From NCBI GenBank assembly GCA_020725465.1, contig DYEY01000048.1:1-33403 (forward strand): DNA of 33,403 nt. Direction: 5' to 3'. Origin of the DNA: Dethiobacter sp. (GTDB lineage Bacteria > Bacillota > Dethiobacteria > Dethiobacterales > Dethiobacteraceae). Below the pieces are notes generated by a model that had not been told where the DNA came from, made no database searches, and saw only the letters and a list, made by a program, of their open reading frames with translations. The translations under genes and the position numbers were made by a program. The stretch's first letter is position 1. Each line of letters opens with the position of its first letter. Below are positions 17,161 to 26,010 of the stretch, piece after piece.

Positions 17161-18294
17161 ATGTTTACACTGACGGCAGAACAGGCGGCAATACAAAAAA
17201 TGGCCCGTGAGTTTGCCGAGAAAGAAATCATGCCTGTAGCTGCGGAATACGATGAGCAGGAAAAGTTTCCGTTCCCCGTGCTGCGGAAGATGTGGGAGAC
17301 AGGCCTTGTCAACTACTCGGTTCCGGAGGAACTGGGCGGCGCCGGCCTGGACACTTTCACCTCCTGCCTGGTAACAGAAGAGCTGGGGCGGGGTTGCGCC
17401 GGCATCACCACCGCTGCTTCGGCCAACTCCCTGGCTTTTTACCCAATCCTCATCGCCGGTACGGAAGAGCAAAAGAAAAAGTTTATTCCTCCCATCACAA
17501 CGGAAGGAAAATTTGCCGCGTTTTGCCTGACTGAACCCAACGCCGGGTCGGATGCCGCCTCCGTGGCCACCTCGGCCAAACCGGTGGAGGGAGGCTATCT
17601 CCTGAACGGCAGCAAATGCTTTATCACCAGCGGTGACGTGGCCGACCTGTTCGTGGTGTTTGCCACCGTGGACAAAAGCAAGGGACTTAAAGGGCTGACA
17701 GCATTTGCCGTCCCCAAAACTGAAGGAATTTCAACGGGGAAAAAAGAAATCAAGCTGGGTATCCGGGCTTCCAGCACGGTGGTGGTTAACTTCGACAATG
17801 TGTTTGTTCCTAAAGAAAACGTGCTGGGTGCCGAAGGACAGGGTTTCAAAGTGGCCATGCAAACTTTGGACACCTCCCGGCCCATGATCGGCGCATTGGC
17901 GGTGGGTGTGGCGCGGGGAGCCTATGAAGTCGCCCTGAAGTACTCCAAGGAACGCGTCCAGTTCGGCCAACCCATAGCCAACTTCCAGATGATCCAGGCC
18001 ATGCTGGCCGACATGGCCACCCGGATTGACGCCGCGAGGCTCCTGGTCTGGCGCGCCGCCGCCATGATCGACAGGAAAGAAGTCCCCTTTGCCAAGGAGT
18101 CGGCCATGTCCAAGCTGTTTGCCGGTGACACCGCCATGGAGGTCACCACCAACGCTGTCCAGATACTGGGTGGTTACGGTTACTCGCGGGAATACCCGGT
18201 GGAAAAATACATGCGCGACGCCAAGATCATGCAGATTTACGAAGGGACCAACCAGATCCAGAGGCTGGTCATCGCCGGCAATATACTGAGGTAG
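17161..18294 (+). CDS. acyl-CoA dehydrogenase (short-chain type)
   Basis: 377 residues, the standard length. This FAD enzyme oxidises acyl-CoA to 2-enoyl-CoA and passes electrons to electron-transfer flavoprotein, the first step of beta-oxidation. Seen: FCLTEPNAGSDAASVATSA and KCFITSGDVADLFVVFA (FAD and substrate binding), RVQFGQPIANFQMIQAMLADMA, QILGGYGYSREYPVEKYMRDAKI, and YEGTNQIQRLVIA with Glu361 where short-chain enzymes have the catalytic base. ATG 17161 follows GGAGGTGG. It is the first gene behind the sigma-54 promoter. It resembles butyryl-CoA dehydrogenases, but chain length and substrate cannot be set from sequence. No etfAB is visible in the window. Confidence 0.95.
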   Translation: MFTLTAEQAAIQKMAREFAEKEIMPVAAEYDEQEKFPFPVLRKMWETGLVNYSVPEELGGAGLDTFTSCLVTEELGRGCAGITTAASANSLAFYPILIAGTEEQKKKFIPPITTEGKFAAFCLTEPNAGSDAASVATSAKPVEGGYLLNGSKCFITSGDVADLFVVFATVDKSKGLKGLTAFAVPKTEGISTGKKEIKLGIRASSTVVVNFDNVFVPKENVLGAEGQGFKVAMQTLDTSRPMIGALAVGVARGAYEVALKYSKERVQFGQPIANFQMIQAMLADMATRIDAARLLVWRAAAMIDRKEVPFAKESAMSKLFAGDTAMEVTTNAVQILGGYGYSREYPVEKYMRDAKIMQIYEGTNQIQRLVIAGNILR

Positions 18295-18303
18295 GTGAAA
18301 GAG

Positions 18304-19086
18304 ATGGAATTCAAATACCTGAAGCTGGATGTTTCGGATAAGATCGCTGTCCTCACCATCAACCGGCCGGAAGTATTAAACGCCCTGAACCCTTCGGTGC
18401 TAGAAGAGCTCATGGCGGCTTTCGCCGGCATGGCCAATGACCCGGAGGTAAAGGCGGTGGTTATAACCGGGGCCGGAGGCAAGGCGTTTGTGGCCGGCGC
18501 CGATATCGGTGCCATGGCCAAATTCGGGCCGCTGGAAGCCAGGCGCTACATTGTCCTGGGACATCAGACCTTTGATGCCATCGCCGCTTTCTCCAGGCCG
18601 GTTATAGCAGCGGTCAACGGTTTTGCCCTGGGCGGCGGGCTGGAGCTGTCACTGGCCTGCGATTTTATCTACGCGGCCGAAACAGCCCGCTTTGGCCTGC
18701 CGGAAATCACCCTGGGTATTATCCCGGGCTGGGGCGGCACCCAGCGGCTTACAGCTGCCATCGGCCCCGGCAAGGCCAAAGAGATGATCTATACCGGCAA
18801 AATTATCGATGCCGCCGAGGCCTCCGCCATCGGCCTGGTCAATTGCGTATTGCCTGCGGACGGTTTCCTGGAGGCGGTCCGGGAAAAGGTAAAGAAGATA
18901 GTAGCCATGAGCGTGGTTCCCCTGACCATGAGCAAGACCGCCGTCAACGCTTACCTGGAGGGAGGCGGGCAGGTGGGACGGGAAGTGGAGATCCAGTCGG
19001 TCTGCATCTGCTTCTCGTCGGAAGACCAGAAAGAAGGCATGGCCGCGTTCCTGGAAAAAAGAAAGCCATCGTTCCGGGATAAATAA
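18304..19086 (+). CDS. enoyl-CoA hydratase (crotonase)
   Basis: 260 residues. It adds water to 2-enoyl-CoA to give 3-hydroxyacyl-CoA. Both catalytic glutamates of true hydratases are present: Glu114 in GGGLELSLACDF and Glu134 in LPEITLGIIPGWGGTQRL; the oxyanion-hole segment is KAFVAGADIGAM. ATG 18304 is preceded by AGGTG and is 9 nt past the dehydrogenase stop; a GTG at 18295 is too close to the ribosome site. It forms a two-gene unit with the dehydrogenase. Behind its stop lie two palindromes, then a fresh leader before the transporter. Confidence 0.95.
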   Translation: MEFKYLKLDVSDKIAVLTINRPEVLNALNPSVLEELMAAFAGMANDPEVKAVVITGAGGKAFVAGADIGAMAKFGPLEARRYIVLGHQTFDAIAAFSRPVIAAVNGFALGGGLELSLACDFIYAAETARFGLPEITLGIIPGWGGTQRLTAAIGPGKAKEMIYTGKIIDAAEASAIGLVNCVLPADGFLEAVREKVKKIVAMSVVPLTMSKTAVNAYLEGGGQVGREVEIQSVCICFSSEDQKEGMAAFLEKRKPSFRDK

Positions 19087-19093
19087 CCTGACC

Positions 19094-19109
19094 GGTGCGG
19101 GTTCACACC
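19094..19109. promoter_or_regulatory. degenerate palindrome next to activator site copy 2
   Basis: GGTGCG-GGTT-CACACC keeps the GGTG and CACC ends and the 4-nt centre of the GGTGCA-N4-TGCACC site, 19 nt to the left of the perfect copy. It may be a weaker second half of a tandem site; by itself it is marginal. Confidence 0.35.
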
Positions 19110-19112
19110 GCC

Positions 19113-19128
19113 GGTGCAAACCTGCACC
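19113..19128. promoter_or_regulatory. palindromic activator-type site, copy 2
   Basis: CCGGTGCA-AACC-TGCACCGG, perfect 8-bp arms. It shares the 19 bases GGTGCAAACCTGCACCGGT with the copy at 16992. No -24/-12 element is found in the 138 nt to its right, so it may act elsewhere, or as an RNA hairpin (TTTAAT follows) partly ending the dehydrogenase-hydratase transcript. Confidence 0.55.
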
Positions 19129-19272
19129 GGTTTAATACGGGCGCAATAGTCAGAAAATAACCAAAATACAAAAAACAGGAGGTGGCCAGAAAGAAAATAT
19201 CGGGAAGAGATATAGGATACCTGTCAGAGCCGGAAAAGAAGGACATCAGGACAAAATGGGAGGAGAATGAAA

Positions 19273-20637
19273 ATGGCAATCAAAAGAGCTGAAGGAGCGG
19301 TACAACCCGGTATCAACTGGGGCCGCCGCTTCACCATCAGGATCCCGGGAATACACGTTTCAAACAGCTGGCCCGAGTCCATCCAGGGAGGCCTATTGAC
19401 TCTGGCCACCGCCGCCGCTGCCGCGCCTTTGTTCATGCGGGCGTTTGCCCTGCCGTTTGAGTACGCCTGGGCGCTGGCCGCCCTGCCGCTTTTCTGGTAC
19501 TACGTATCGGCCTGGCTGTTCGGCGAGCCCTTCGCCCCGGGCTGGATAACCCCGTCCATACCGCTGGTGCTGGTCTTCCTGGGCGGCTATGAGCCCGGCG
19601 TTCATGCCATCCAGGCCATGACCGCCCTGGCGCTCACGGTCTCCGCACTGTTTTTGGTATTCGCGGTAACCGGCCTGGGTGGCAAATTCTTCAGCTGGGT
19701 CCCGGCCGAGCTGCGTGCCGGCATTATTCTTGGCTCCGCCATTGCTGCCTTTAACGGCGAGTTCACCAGGCACGCCACCATGCCCAAAACCCTGACGGTG
19801 GTGTGGGCGGTGGTATTCCTGTTAATGTTCTCGGTCTGGGTGGCCAAAGGCAAAGAAACTAACAAGACCCTGCGCCTGGCAGCCAATATGGCTATGCTGA
19901 TCGGCTTCCTGGTGGCGGCGGTGGTGGGCCCGCTGGCCGGTGAAGTAAAGTTTGCTTTCAGCTCGCAGGTAATCCTTATCCCTCAGTTTGCCGCTGCTGT
20001 AAAGGCGGTTAACCCCTTCAGCGTGGGCTGGCCGTCCTGGAACATGTTTGTCAGCGCCTTCCCCCTGGCAGTCATGGTTTATGTCATCGTCTTCGGCGAC
20101 CTGGTGCTGGCTAACACGCTGCTGACCGAAGCCGACCGGATCCGTACCGACGAAAAGATCATCGTGGACCCCACCCGTACCCACTACACCCTGTTCTTCC
20201 GCAACATCGGCCAGATTCTTACCATCGGCCCGCTGATTCCCATGCACGGCCCCATCTGGACCGGCGTCACCGTCTTCCTGGTGGAGCAGTACAAGCAGGG
20301 ACGGCAGAGGATGGATTCAATCTATTCCGGCATCCTCAGCTGGTACTGGCCCGCGTTCATTCTGGTTTTCATCAGCCCGGTGGTGGATTTCATGCGGCCT
20401 ATCCTTCCGGTGGCTCTCTCCATCACCCTGATACTGACCGGTTTTGCCTGCGCCTACATCGCCATGCGCATGGTAAACACTCCCACCGGTCAGGGGTACG
20501 CTCTCTTTATCGCTCTCCTTATTGTGAAGTTCGGTCCCACCTGGGGACTTGGTGTGGGTATAGCGCTGTTCTTCCTGCTCCTGGTACAGCGTAAACCCAT
20601 GATCCCCATGCCTTACGACGTGGAGATGAAAGCCTGA
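19273..20637 (+). CDS. multi-pass membrane transporter, NCS2/SulP-like fold suspected (paralogue 1)
   Basis: 454 residues with about 11-13 hydrophobic segments. I do not recognise the exact family. The pattern FFSWVPAELRAGIILGSAIAAFNGEF resembles the P-x-x-x-x-x-G-I-x-x-G region of the xanthine/uracil, benzoate and sulphate permease superfamily, so a secondary transporter is likely. Conserved polar stretches include VFGDLVLANTLL, DPTRTHYTLFFRNIGQ and IPMHGPIWTGVTVF. ATG 19273 has AGGAG (19261-19265) 7 nt upstream; ATG 19267 is too close. Its paralogue at 26889 starts the same way (MALKR versus MAIKR). Flanking CoA ligases suggest a carboxylate substrate (inference). Upstream, 180 nt hold the two palindromes. 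Confidence 0.65.
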   Translation: MAIKRAEGAVQPGINWGRRFTIRIPGIHVSNSWPESIQGGLLTLATAAAAAPLFMRAFALPFEYAWALAALPLFWYYVSAWLFGEPFAPGWITPSIPLVLVFLGGYEPGVHAIQAMTALALTVSALFLVFAVTGLGGKFFSWVPAELRAGIILGSAIAAFNGEFTRHATMPKTLTVVWAVVFLLMFSVWVAKGKETNKTLRLAANMAMLIGFLVAAVVGPLAGEVKFAFSSQVILIPQFAAAVKAVNPFSVGWPSWNMFVSAFPLAVMVYVIVFGDLVLANTLLTEADRIRTDEKIIVDPTRTHYTLFFRNIGQILTIGPLIPMHGPIWTGVTVFLVEQYKQGRQRMDSIYSGILSWYWPAFILVFISPVVDFMRPILPVALSITLILTGFACAYIAMRMVNTPTGQGYALFIALLIVKFGPTWGLGVGIALFFLLLVQRKPMIPMPYDVEMKA

Positions 20638-20642
20638 ATTGC

Positions 20643-20684
20643 CAGGGGTTGCCCCGGCATGTTCCCCGGGGCAACCCTGCCTTA
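20643..20684 (+). terminator. GC-rich hairpin after transporter 1
   Basis: CAGGGGTTGCCCCGG (20643-20657) pairs with CCGGGGCAACCCTG (20666-20679), with one bulged G, followed by CCTTAATTT. It is a strong stem with a poor T run, so it may only partly terminate or protect the 3' end. Confidence 0.55.
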
Positions 20685-20700
20685 ATTTACCGGGGGTGAT

Positions 20701-22221
20701 ATGATGAATCTTCTGGGCAGAATGGCAGGGCTGGCAGAGGGGCAGCCAAACGCTTTGGCTATTGTTTACCATAGGGAAACTTTTACCTACCAACAGCTTT
20801 GGGACAAAGTCACCAGGTTTGCCTCTTCACTGACAGGTCTTGGCGTAAAGGAAAATGACCGGGTGATGGTGATGCTGGCCAATTGCCCGGAATTTGTAAT
20901 TTCTTATTACGGCATAATGGCTGCCGGCGCCGTTGTGGTGCCGGTAAACCCCATCTACACAGCCAAGGAAGTGGGCACCATAGTGGCGGACTGCGACCCG
21001 TCCGCCGTGATAACCAGCATGAAAACTGCTCCTGTGGTGGAGACTGCCCTGCAGGAAAATAATCTTCCTGCGCGAAATTTCATTATTACCAGGGAATTTC
21101 CTGCGGCTGACAAATACCATTCTTTTGACGCGCTGTCGGCAAAAGAGGCGGTTAATCCGCTATCAACAGACCAGGAGGACCATAAGGTGGTGGAATTCCT
21201 TTATACTTCCGGTACCACCGGTATTCCCAAGGGAGCCATGCTCACGCACCACAACCTTTACTCCAATGCCGCAGCATTTGCCGCTCTGACCGAGATGAGC
21301 AGCAGTGACCGCGCCCTGCTCAGTGCTCCCGCCTACCATGCCGCCGCCCAGACCTGCGTTATGAACAACACGCTTTATGCCGGTGGCACCCTGGTCATCC
21401 ACGACGGCTGGCTGGGGCCGGAGCCGGTCCTGAAGTCTTTTCAGGACGATAAAATAACCTTTTTCTTTGGTCCGCCCACCATGTATACTTTCCTGGTTAA
21501 TTTCCCCGATGTGGGCAAATACAACTGCCAAAGCTTGCGGCTGGCCTTTACCGGAGCCGCCTCGCTGCCGGCGGAGATATTCAGAAAATTCCGTGACCTG
21601 TTTGGTTTTGAAATAATGGAAGGGTACGGCCTGTCTGAAACCTCGCCGGTGGTGACCACCAATCCGTACCGCGGGGTAAAAAAGATCGGTTCTATCGGTA
21701 CCGCTATTCCTGGTGTGGAAGTAAAAATATTTGATGACAACGACCGCGAGCTCCCCCGGGGCCAGATTGGGGAAATCGTCGTAAGGGGGCCCAATGTGAT
21801 GAAAGGCTACTACGCCCGTGAGGAGGAAACGGCCGCTGCCATGCGCAGCGGGTGGTTCCATACCGGCGACCTCGCTTACATGGACGAAGACGGGTATGTA
21901 TTTATCGTCGACCGGAAGAAAGACCTGATTATCAGGGGCGGCATGAACATATACCCAAGGGAAGTGGAGGAGGTCATCTACGCCTTCCCCGGTGTACTGG
22001 AGGCGGCGGTGGTGGGCGTCAAAGACGAGGTTATGGGCGAGGAAGTCAAGGCTTACGTGGTGCCAAAACCCGGAACGGAACTGGACGGCGAACAGATCAA
22101 AGAACACTGCCGGGAAAAAATGGCCAGGTACAAAGTGCCCAGGTACGTGGAAATCGTTGACTCCCTGCCTAAAACCACCACCGGGAAGATACTGAAAAGG
22201 GAGCTCAGGGACAAATTATAA
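20701..22221 (+). CDS. AMP-forming acyl-CoA synthetase (FadD-like), first of three
   Basis: 506 residues. It activates a carboxylic acid with ATP and CoA through an acyl-adenylate. Motifs: YTSGTTGIPKGA (168-179), GYGLSETSPVV (A5), GWFHTGDLAYMDEDGYVFIVDRKKDLI (A7-A8) and the catalytic lysine in TTTGKILKRELRDKL (A10). Two ATGs (20701, 20704) follow CGGGGGTGAT; the second has the better spacing. It opens a run of closely spaced genes (15 nt to the next, then 29 and 20 nt), so an operon with the second synthetase, thiolase and dehydrogenase is likely. The acid it uses (fatty, aryl or other) cannot be told by eye. Confidence 0.92.
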   Translation: MMNLLGRMAGLAEGQPNALAIVYHRETFTYQQLWDKVTRFASSLTGLGVKENDRVMVMLANCPEFVISYYGIMAAGAVVVPVNPIYTAKEVGTIVADCDPSAVITSMKTAPVVETALQENNLPARNFIITREFPAADKYHSFDALSAKEAVNPLSTDQEDHKVVEFLYTSGTTGIPKGAMLTHHNLYSNAAAFAALTEMSSSDRALLSAPAYHAAAQTCVMNNTLYAGGTLVIHDGWLGPEPVLKSFQDDKITFFFGPPTMYTFLVNFPDVGKYNCQSLRLAFTGAASLPAEIFRKFRDLFGFEIMEGYGLSETSPVVTTNPYRGVKKIGSIGTAIPGVEVKIFDDNDRELPRGQIGEIVVRGPNVMKGYYAREEETAAAMRSGWFHTGDLAYMDEDGYVFIVDRKKDLIIRGGMNIYPREVEEVIYAFPGVLEAAVVGVKDEVMGEEVKAYVVPKPGTELDGEQIKEHCREKMARYKVPRYVEIVDSLPKTTTGKILKRELRDKL

Positions 22222-22236
22222 CTGAACAGGGGTGAT

Positions 22237-23874
22237 ATGATGACCATGGATGTTGACCGCTATTATTCGGAACTGAATAAAGAGAGCATTGGCTATCTGA
22301 GAAAGCGTTATAACAAGATTACCCGCTGGGTGGTTGCCGACCTACTCAAACGAAGCGCCTACCGTTATCCCGATAAAACCGCACTGATTTACAATGACCT
22401 GTCTTATACCTACCCTGAACTGGATGCCCAGTGCAACCGCTTTGCCAACGCCCTGCTGGCAGCGGGCCTGCAGCGTTATGACCGGGTGGCTATCCTGGCC
22501 CACAATACCGCCCACCACGTGATTACGTGGCTTGGCACCGCCAAGGCCGGTGGAATCTACCTGGCTATCAACTACATGCTCAAAGGCAAGGACATCAGCT
22601 TCTGCATTAACCATTCGGAAAGCAAATTCTTTGTGGTGGAAGATACCCTCTATGACCTGGTGAAAGACGTGCTGGACGAGATGCCAGGCGTTAAGACGCT
22701 GATCTGGTCCGACCAGGGCGCGGGCCTGCCGGCACCGGAAAATTTCCTGTCCTTCGACGACTGGTACCAAAAATACCCGGCTGACGAACCTGATGTGGAC
22801 CTGTATATCGAAGACCCGGTGCAGATGACCTACACCAGCGGCACCGAGACCCTGCCCAAGGGGGTGCTGCTCAGCAGCCAGTCACTCCTTTCCCAGTATA
22901 TGAGCTGCATTGTGGACGGCGAATACACCACCGATGATGTGAGTATAAATGCCCTGCCCATTTTCCACTGCGCCCAGCGCGACGTGTTCATGAACCCGGT
23001 GTTCTGGGTGGGAGGCACCAATGTGCTGCTCTTTGCGGCCGACCCAAAGAAAATTATGGAAGCCATCGTTAAATACAAAGCCACCCTGTTTTTTGCCCCT
23101 CCCACGGTCTGGATCGCCCTGCTGCGCCACCCGGACTTTGACAGCTATGATCTCAGCTCCGTCCAGAAAGGCTATTACGGTGCCTCCATCATGCCGGTGG
23201 AAGTGCTTAAGGAAATCTTCCGCCGTATGCCAAGCTGCCGGCGTTTCTATAACTATTACGGGCAGACCGAACTCAGCCCTTATCATACCATGCTGAAACC
23301 GGCCTATATGATTACAAAGCCCGGCTCCGCCGGCCAGGGCGGCCTGAATATGGAGACGGCTCTCCTGGACGACGAAGGGAACGAGATTACTGAAGCGGGA
23401 GTGGCGGGCGAGATTTGCGGCCGCGGTCCCCATGCCATGCTGATGTACTTCAAGGACCGGGAGAAGACTGAAAACGCTTTCGCCTACGGCTGGTTTCACA
23501 GCGGCGATATCGGCGTATTGGACGAAGACCGCTTTATCACCGTGGTGGACCGCAAAAAAGACATGGTTAAAACCGGAGGGGAGAACGTCGCCACCCGGGA
23601 AGTGGAAGAGGTCATATACCAGGATCCCCGTGTTTCCGAGGTGGCTGTGATCGGCTTGCCCCATGAAAAGTGGGTGGAAGCGGTAACCGCCATCGTGGTG
23701 CCCAAAGCGGGGCAGCAAATCAGGGAGGAGGAGCTGGCGGAATTGTGCAGGAAAAACCTGGCCATTTTCAAGGTCCCCAAAGGTTTTATCTTTACAGAGG
23801 CGCTGCCTAAGAACCCAAGTGGCAAAATTTTAAAGCGCGACCTGCGCAAGCAGTTTGAAAACTTCTATTCTTAG
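22237..23874 (+). CDS. AMP-forming acyl-CoA synthetase, second of three
   Basis: 545 residues. The adenylate-forming core is full length: phosphate loop YTSGTETLPKGV (199-210), YYGQTELSPYH (A5), GWFHSGDIGVLDEDRFITVVDRKKDMV (A7-A8) and lysine motif NPSGKILKRDLRKQF (A10). The loop has Glu-Thr-Leu where most have Thr-Gly-x, a form I recall from some FadD-like subfamilies. It carries an N-terminal extension of about 35 residues (YYSELNKESIGYLRKRYNK) compared with its neighbour. ATGs at 22237, 22240 and 22246 follow AGGGGTGAT. It is only distantly similar to the first synthetase, so the two probably take different acids. Confidence 0.92.
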   Translation: MMTMDVDRYYSELNKESIGYLRKRYNKITRWVVADLLKRSAYRYPDKTALIYNDLSYTYPELDAQCNRFANALLAAGLQRYDRVAILAHNTAHHVITWLGTAKAGGIYLAINYMLKGKDISFCINHSESKFFVVEDTLYDLVKDVLDEMPGVKTLIWSDQGAGLPAPENFLSFDDWYQKYPADEPDVDLYIEDPVQMTYTSGTETLPKGVLLSSQSLLSQYMSCIVDGEYTTDDVSINALPIFHCAQRDVFMNPVFWVGGTNVLLFAADPKKIMEAIVKYKATLFFAPPTVWIALLRHPDFDSYDLSSVQKGYYGASIMPVEVLKEIFRRMPSCRRFYNYYGQTELSPYHTMLKPAYMITKPGSAGQGGLNMETALLDDEGNEITEAGVAGEICGRGPHAMLMYFKDREKTENAFAYGWFHSGDIGVLDEDRFITVVDRKKDMVKTGGENVATREVEEVIYQDPRVSEVAVIGLPHEKWVEAVTAIVVPKAGQQIREEELAELCRKNLAIFKVPKGFIFTEALPKNPSGKILKRDLRKQFENFYS

Positions 23875-23903
23875 CCGAAATTTTATTATCAAGGAGGACT
23901 GTC

Positions 23904-25079
23904 ATGGAAAACATCGTAATCACAGCGGCGGTAAGAACAGCTATCGGCGACTTCGGCGGAGCATTCAAAGATGTCCTGCCCAATGAACTGGCCGCCACCG
24001 TAATCAGGGAGGCGGTAAAGCGGTCCGGCCTGGAGCCGGCTCAGGTGGATGAAGTGATCCTAGGCAACTGTATCATGAGGTCGGATGAAGCCAATATCGC
24101 CAGGATGGCCGCCCTTAAAGCCGGCATCCCCTACGAGACCCCGGCCTTCACTGTCCAGCGCCAGTGCAGTTCCGGCATGCAGGCCATAGCCAGCGGTTTC
24201 CAGGAAATCGCCCTGGGTGACAATGAGATTGTGGTGGCCGGCGGTACCGAAGGGATGAGTAGCGCCCCCTATATGCTGAAAAGCTCGCGCTGGGGGCAGC
24301 GCCTGCAGCACGGCGAGATGACCGATATGATGTGGGAGCTGCTGCATGACCCCAACTACAATATAATCATGGGCATGACAGCGGAAAACCTGGCGGAAAA
24401 ATACAACATCAGCCGGGAGGAGCAGGATGAGGTGGCCCTGCGCAGCCACCTGAACGCCGCGCGCGCCATCCGGGAAGGCTATTTTAAAGAACAGATTGTT
24501 CCGGTGGAAGTCAGGACCAGGAAAGGCGTCAAAGTGGTGGACACCGACGAGCACCCGCGTGCCGACCTGAAAGCAGAGGATCTGGCCGGGTTAAAGCCGG
24601 TCTTCAAAAAAGACGGCACAGTAACCGCCGGCAATTCCTCAGGCCTGAACGACGGTGCCGCCGCGGTGGTGTTGATGAAAGAGTCGAAGGCGGCTGAACT
24701 GGGCATCAAGCCGCTGGCCCGGATCATCAACTATGCCTGGGCGGGGGTAGAGCCCTGGCTGATGGGTTACGGTCCGGTGCCGGCCACGCAGAAACTGCTG
24801 AAAAAAACCGGCATCAGGCTGGAAGACATCCAGCTGATAGAGCTGAACGAGGCTTTTGCCGCCCAGTACCTGGCCTGTGAAAAGCTCCTTGGCCTTAACC
24901 GGGACATCGTCAACGTCAACGGCAGTGGTGTGGGTCTTGGCCACCCGGTGGGCGCCACCGGCTGCCGTATCGTGGTCTCCCTCATCTACGAGATGAAGAG
25001 GAGAGGACTGAAACTGGGTATGGCGTCTCTTTGTGTGGGCGGCGGTATGGGCATGTCCATCCTTATCGAGGATGTTTAA
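23904..25079 (+). CDS. acetyl-CoA acetyltransferase / 3-ketoacyl-CoA thiolase
   Basis: 391 residues, standard thiolase length. It splits 3-ketoacyl-CoA with CoA into acetyl-CoA and a shorter acyl-CoA, or condenses two acetyl-CoA. Catalytic residues are in place: Cys88 in [23 protein letters not shown], the histidine in [16 protein letters not shown], and Cys377 in [12 protein letters not shown] 23904 follows AAGGAGG. The next gene's GTG is 20 nt past the stop. With the dehydrogenase, hydratase and 3-hydroxyacyl-CoA dehydrogenase it completes beta-oxidation within this cluster. Confidence 0.96.
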   Translation: MENIVITAAVRTAIGDFGGAFKDVLPNELAATVIREAVKRSGLEPAQVDEVILGNCIMRSDEANIARMAALKAGIPYETPAFTVQRQCSSGMQAIASGFQEIALGDNEIVVAGGTEGMSSAPYMLKSSRWGQRLQHGEMTDMMWELLHDPNYNIIMGMTAENLAEKYNISREEQDEVALRSHLNAARAIREGYFKEQIVPVEVRTRKGVKVVDTDEHPRADLKAEDLAGLKPVFKKDGTVTAGNSSGLNDGAAAVVLMKESKAAELGIKPLARIINYAWAGVEPWLMGYGPVPATQKLLKKTGIRLEDIQLIELNEAFAAQYLACEKLLGLNRDIVNVNGSGVGLGHPVGATGCRIVVSLIYEMKRRGLKLGMASLCVGGGMGMSILIEDV

Positions 25080-25099
25080 GAAAACGGGGAGGTAGAGCA

Positions 25100-25954
25100 G
25101 TGAACATTAAGACTGTGGGAGTTGTGGGGGCAGGCACCATGGGCAGCGGTATCGCCACTGTGGCCCTGGAAGCGGGATTTTTTGTAATCATGCAGGATGT
25201 AGCGGAGGAATTTGTGCAACGCGGCCAAAAAGCTGTTGCCGCCAACCTGGGGCGGGGCGTTAAAAAGGGCAAATTGTCCCAGGAGCAGGCAGACGGGCTG
25301 CTGGCAAAACTTACAGTTACCACCGACCTGGCCGGCTTTGCGGATGCCGACGTGGTAATCGAAGCCATCTTCGAAAACATGGCCGCCAAAAAAGCGCTCT
25401 ATGCCGAGCTGGACCGCGTCTGCAAGAGTGATACCTGGTTTGCCTCCAACACCTCGGGACTCAGCATCACCGAGATGGCCTCGGCCACCAAACGGCCGGA
25501 AAAAGTAGTGGGTATGCATTTCTTTAACCCGGTTCCGGTAATGAAGCTGGTGGAGGTGATTCGCGGCGCCGCCACCACCGATGATATTTTCCGGGCGGCC
25601 ATGGAACTCAGCGTAAAATTGGGGAAAGAGCCTATCGCTGTTAACGAAGCGCCGCTGTTTGTGGTAAACCGTATCCTGGTGCCCATGATCAATGAAGCAG
25701 TTTTTGTACTCCAGGAAGGCATTGCTTCCAAAGAAGACATCGACAAGGGGATGATGCTGGGTGCCAATCATCCTATCGGGCCGCTGGCCCTGGCTGACCT
25801 GGTGGGACTGGACGTATTGATGATGGTTATGGATAACCTTTACGCCGAAACCGGTGATTCCAAATACCGGCCCTGCACGCTGATGCGGAAGATGGTGCGG
25901 GCCGGTCACTTCGGGCGGAAGACGGGCAAAGGCTTCTACGACTATAACACTTAA
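25100..25954 (+). CDS. 3-hydroxyacyl-CoA (3-hydroxybutyryl-CoA) dehydrogenase
   Basis: 284 residues, the usual single-domain bacterial length. It oxidises 3-hydroxyacyl-CoA to 3-ketoacyl-CoA with NAD(P). Seen: the Rossmann motif VGAGTMGSGIA (from residue 9), the NAD-pocket segment ASNTSGLSITEMA, MHFFNPVPVMKLVEVI with His140 as the catalytic histidine, and the C-terminal ANHPIGPLALADLVGLD. The start is GTG 25100, 7 nt after GGGGAGG (25086-25092); the frame is open further left but there it overlaps thiolase without a ribosome site. A GC-rich palindrome follows the stop. Confidence 0.95.
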   Translation: MNIKTVGVVGAGTMGSGIATVALEAGFFVIMQDVAEEFVQRGQKAVAANLGRGVKKGKLSQEQADGLLAKLTVTTDLAGFADADVVIEAIFENMAAKKALYAELDRVCKSDTWFASNTSGLSITEMASATKRPEKVVGMHFFNPVPVMKLVEVIRGAATTDDIFRAAMELSVKLGKEPIAVNEAPLFVVNRILVPMINEAVFVLQEGIASKEDIDKGMMLGANHPIGPLALADLVGLDVLMMVMDNLYAETGDSKYRPCTLMRKMVRAGHFGRKTGKGFYDYNT

Positions 25955-25959
25955 AAACC

Positions 25960-25983
25960 GGGGCGCCCGGTACCGGGCGCCCC
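25960..25983. repeat. 24-bp perfect GC-rich palindrome
   Basis: Reads GGGGCGCCCGGT on each strand, 2 nt after the codons of the dehydrogenase end and 14 nt before the next ribosome site. As RNA it forms a 10-bp stem with a GTAC loop. No T run follows, so a processing, stability or pausing role is likelier than termination. Confidence 0.6.
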
Positions 25984-26010
25984 TCCCCCGGTACGGAAGG
26001 AGGTGCCGTT

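Noticed and set aside
25031-25099. Upstream extension of the 3-hydroxyacyl-CoA dehydrogenase frame into thiolase
   Set aside because: GTG 25100 has GGGGAGG at ideal spacing and gives the normal family N terminus.
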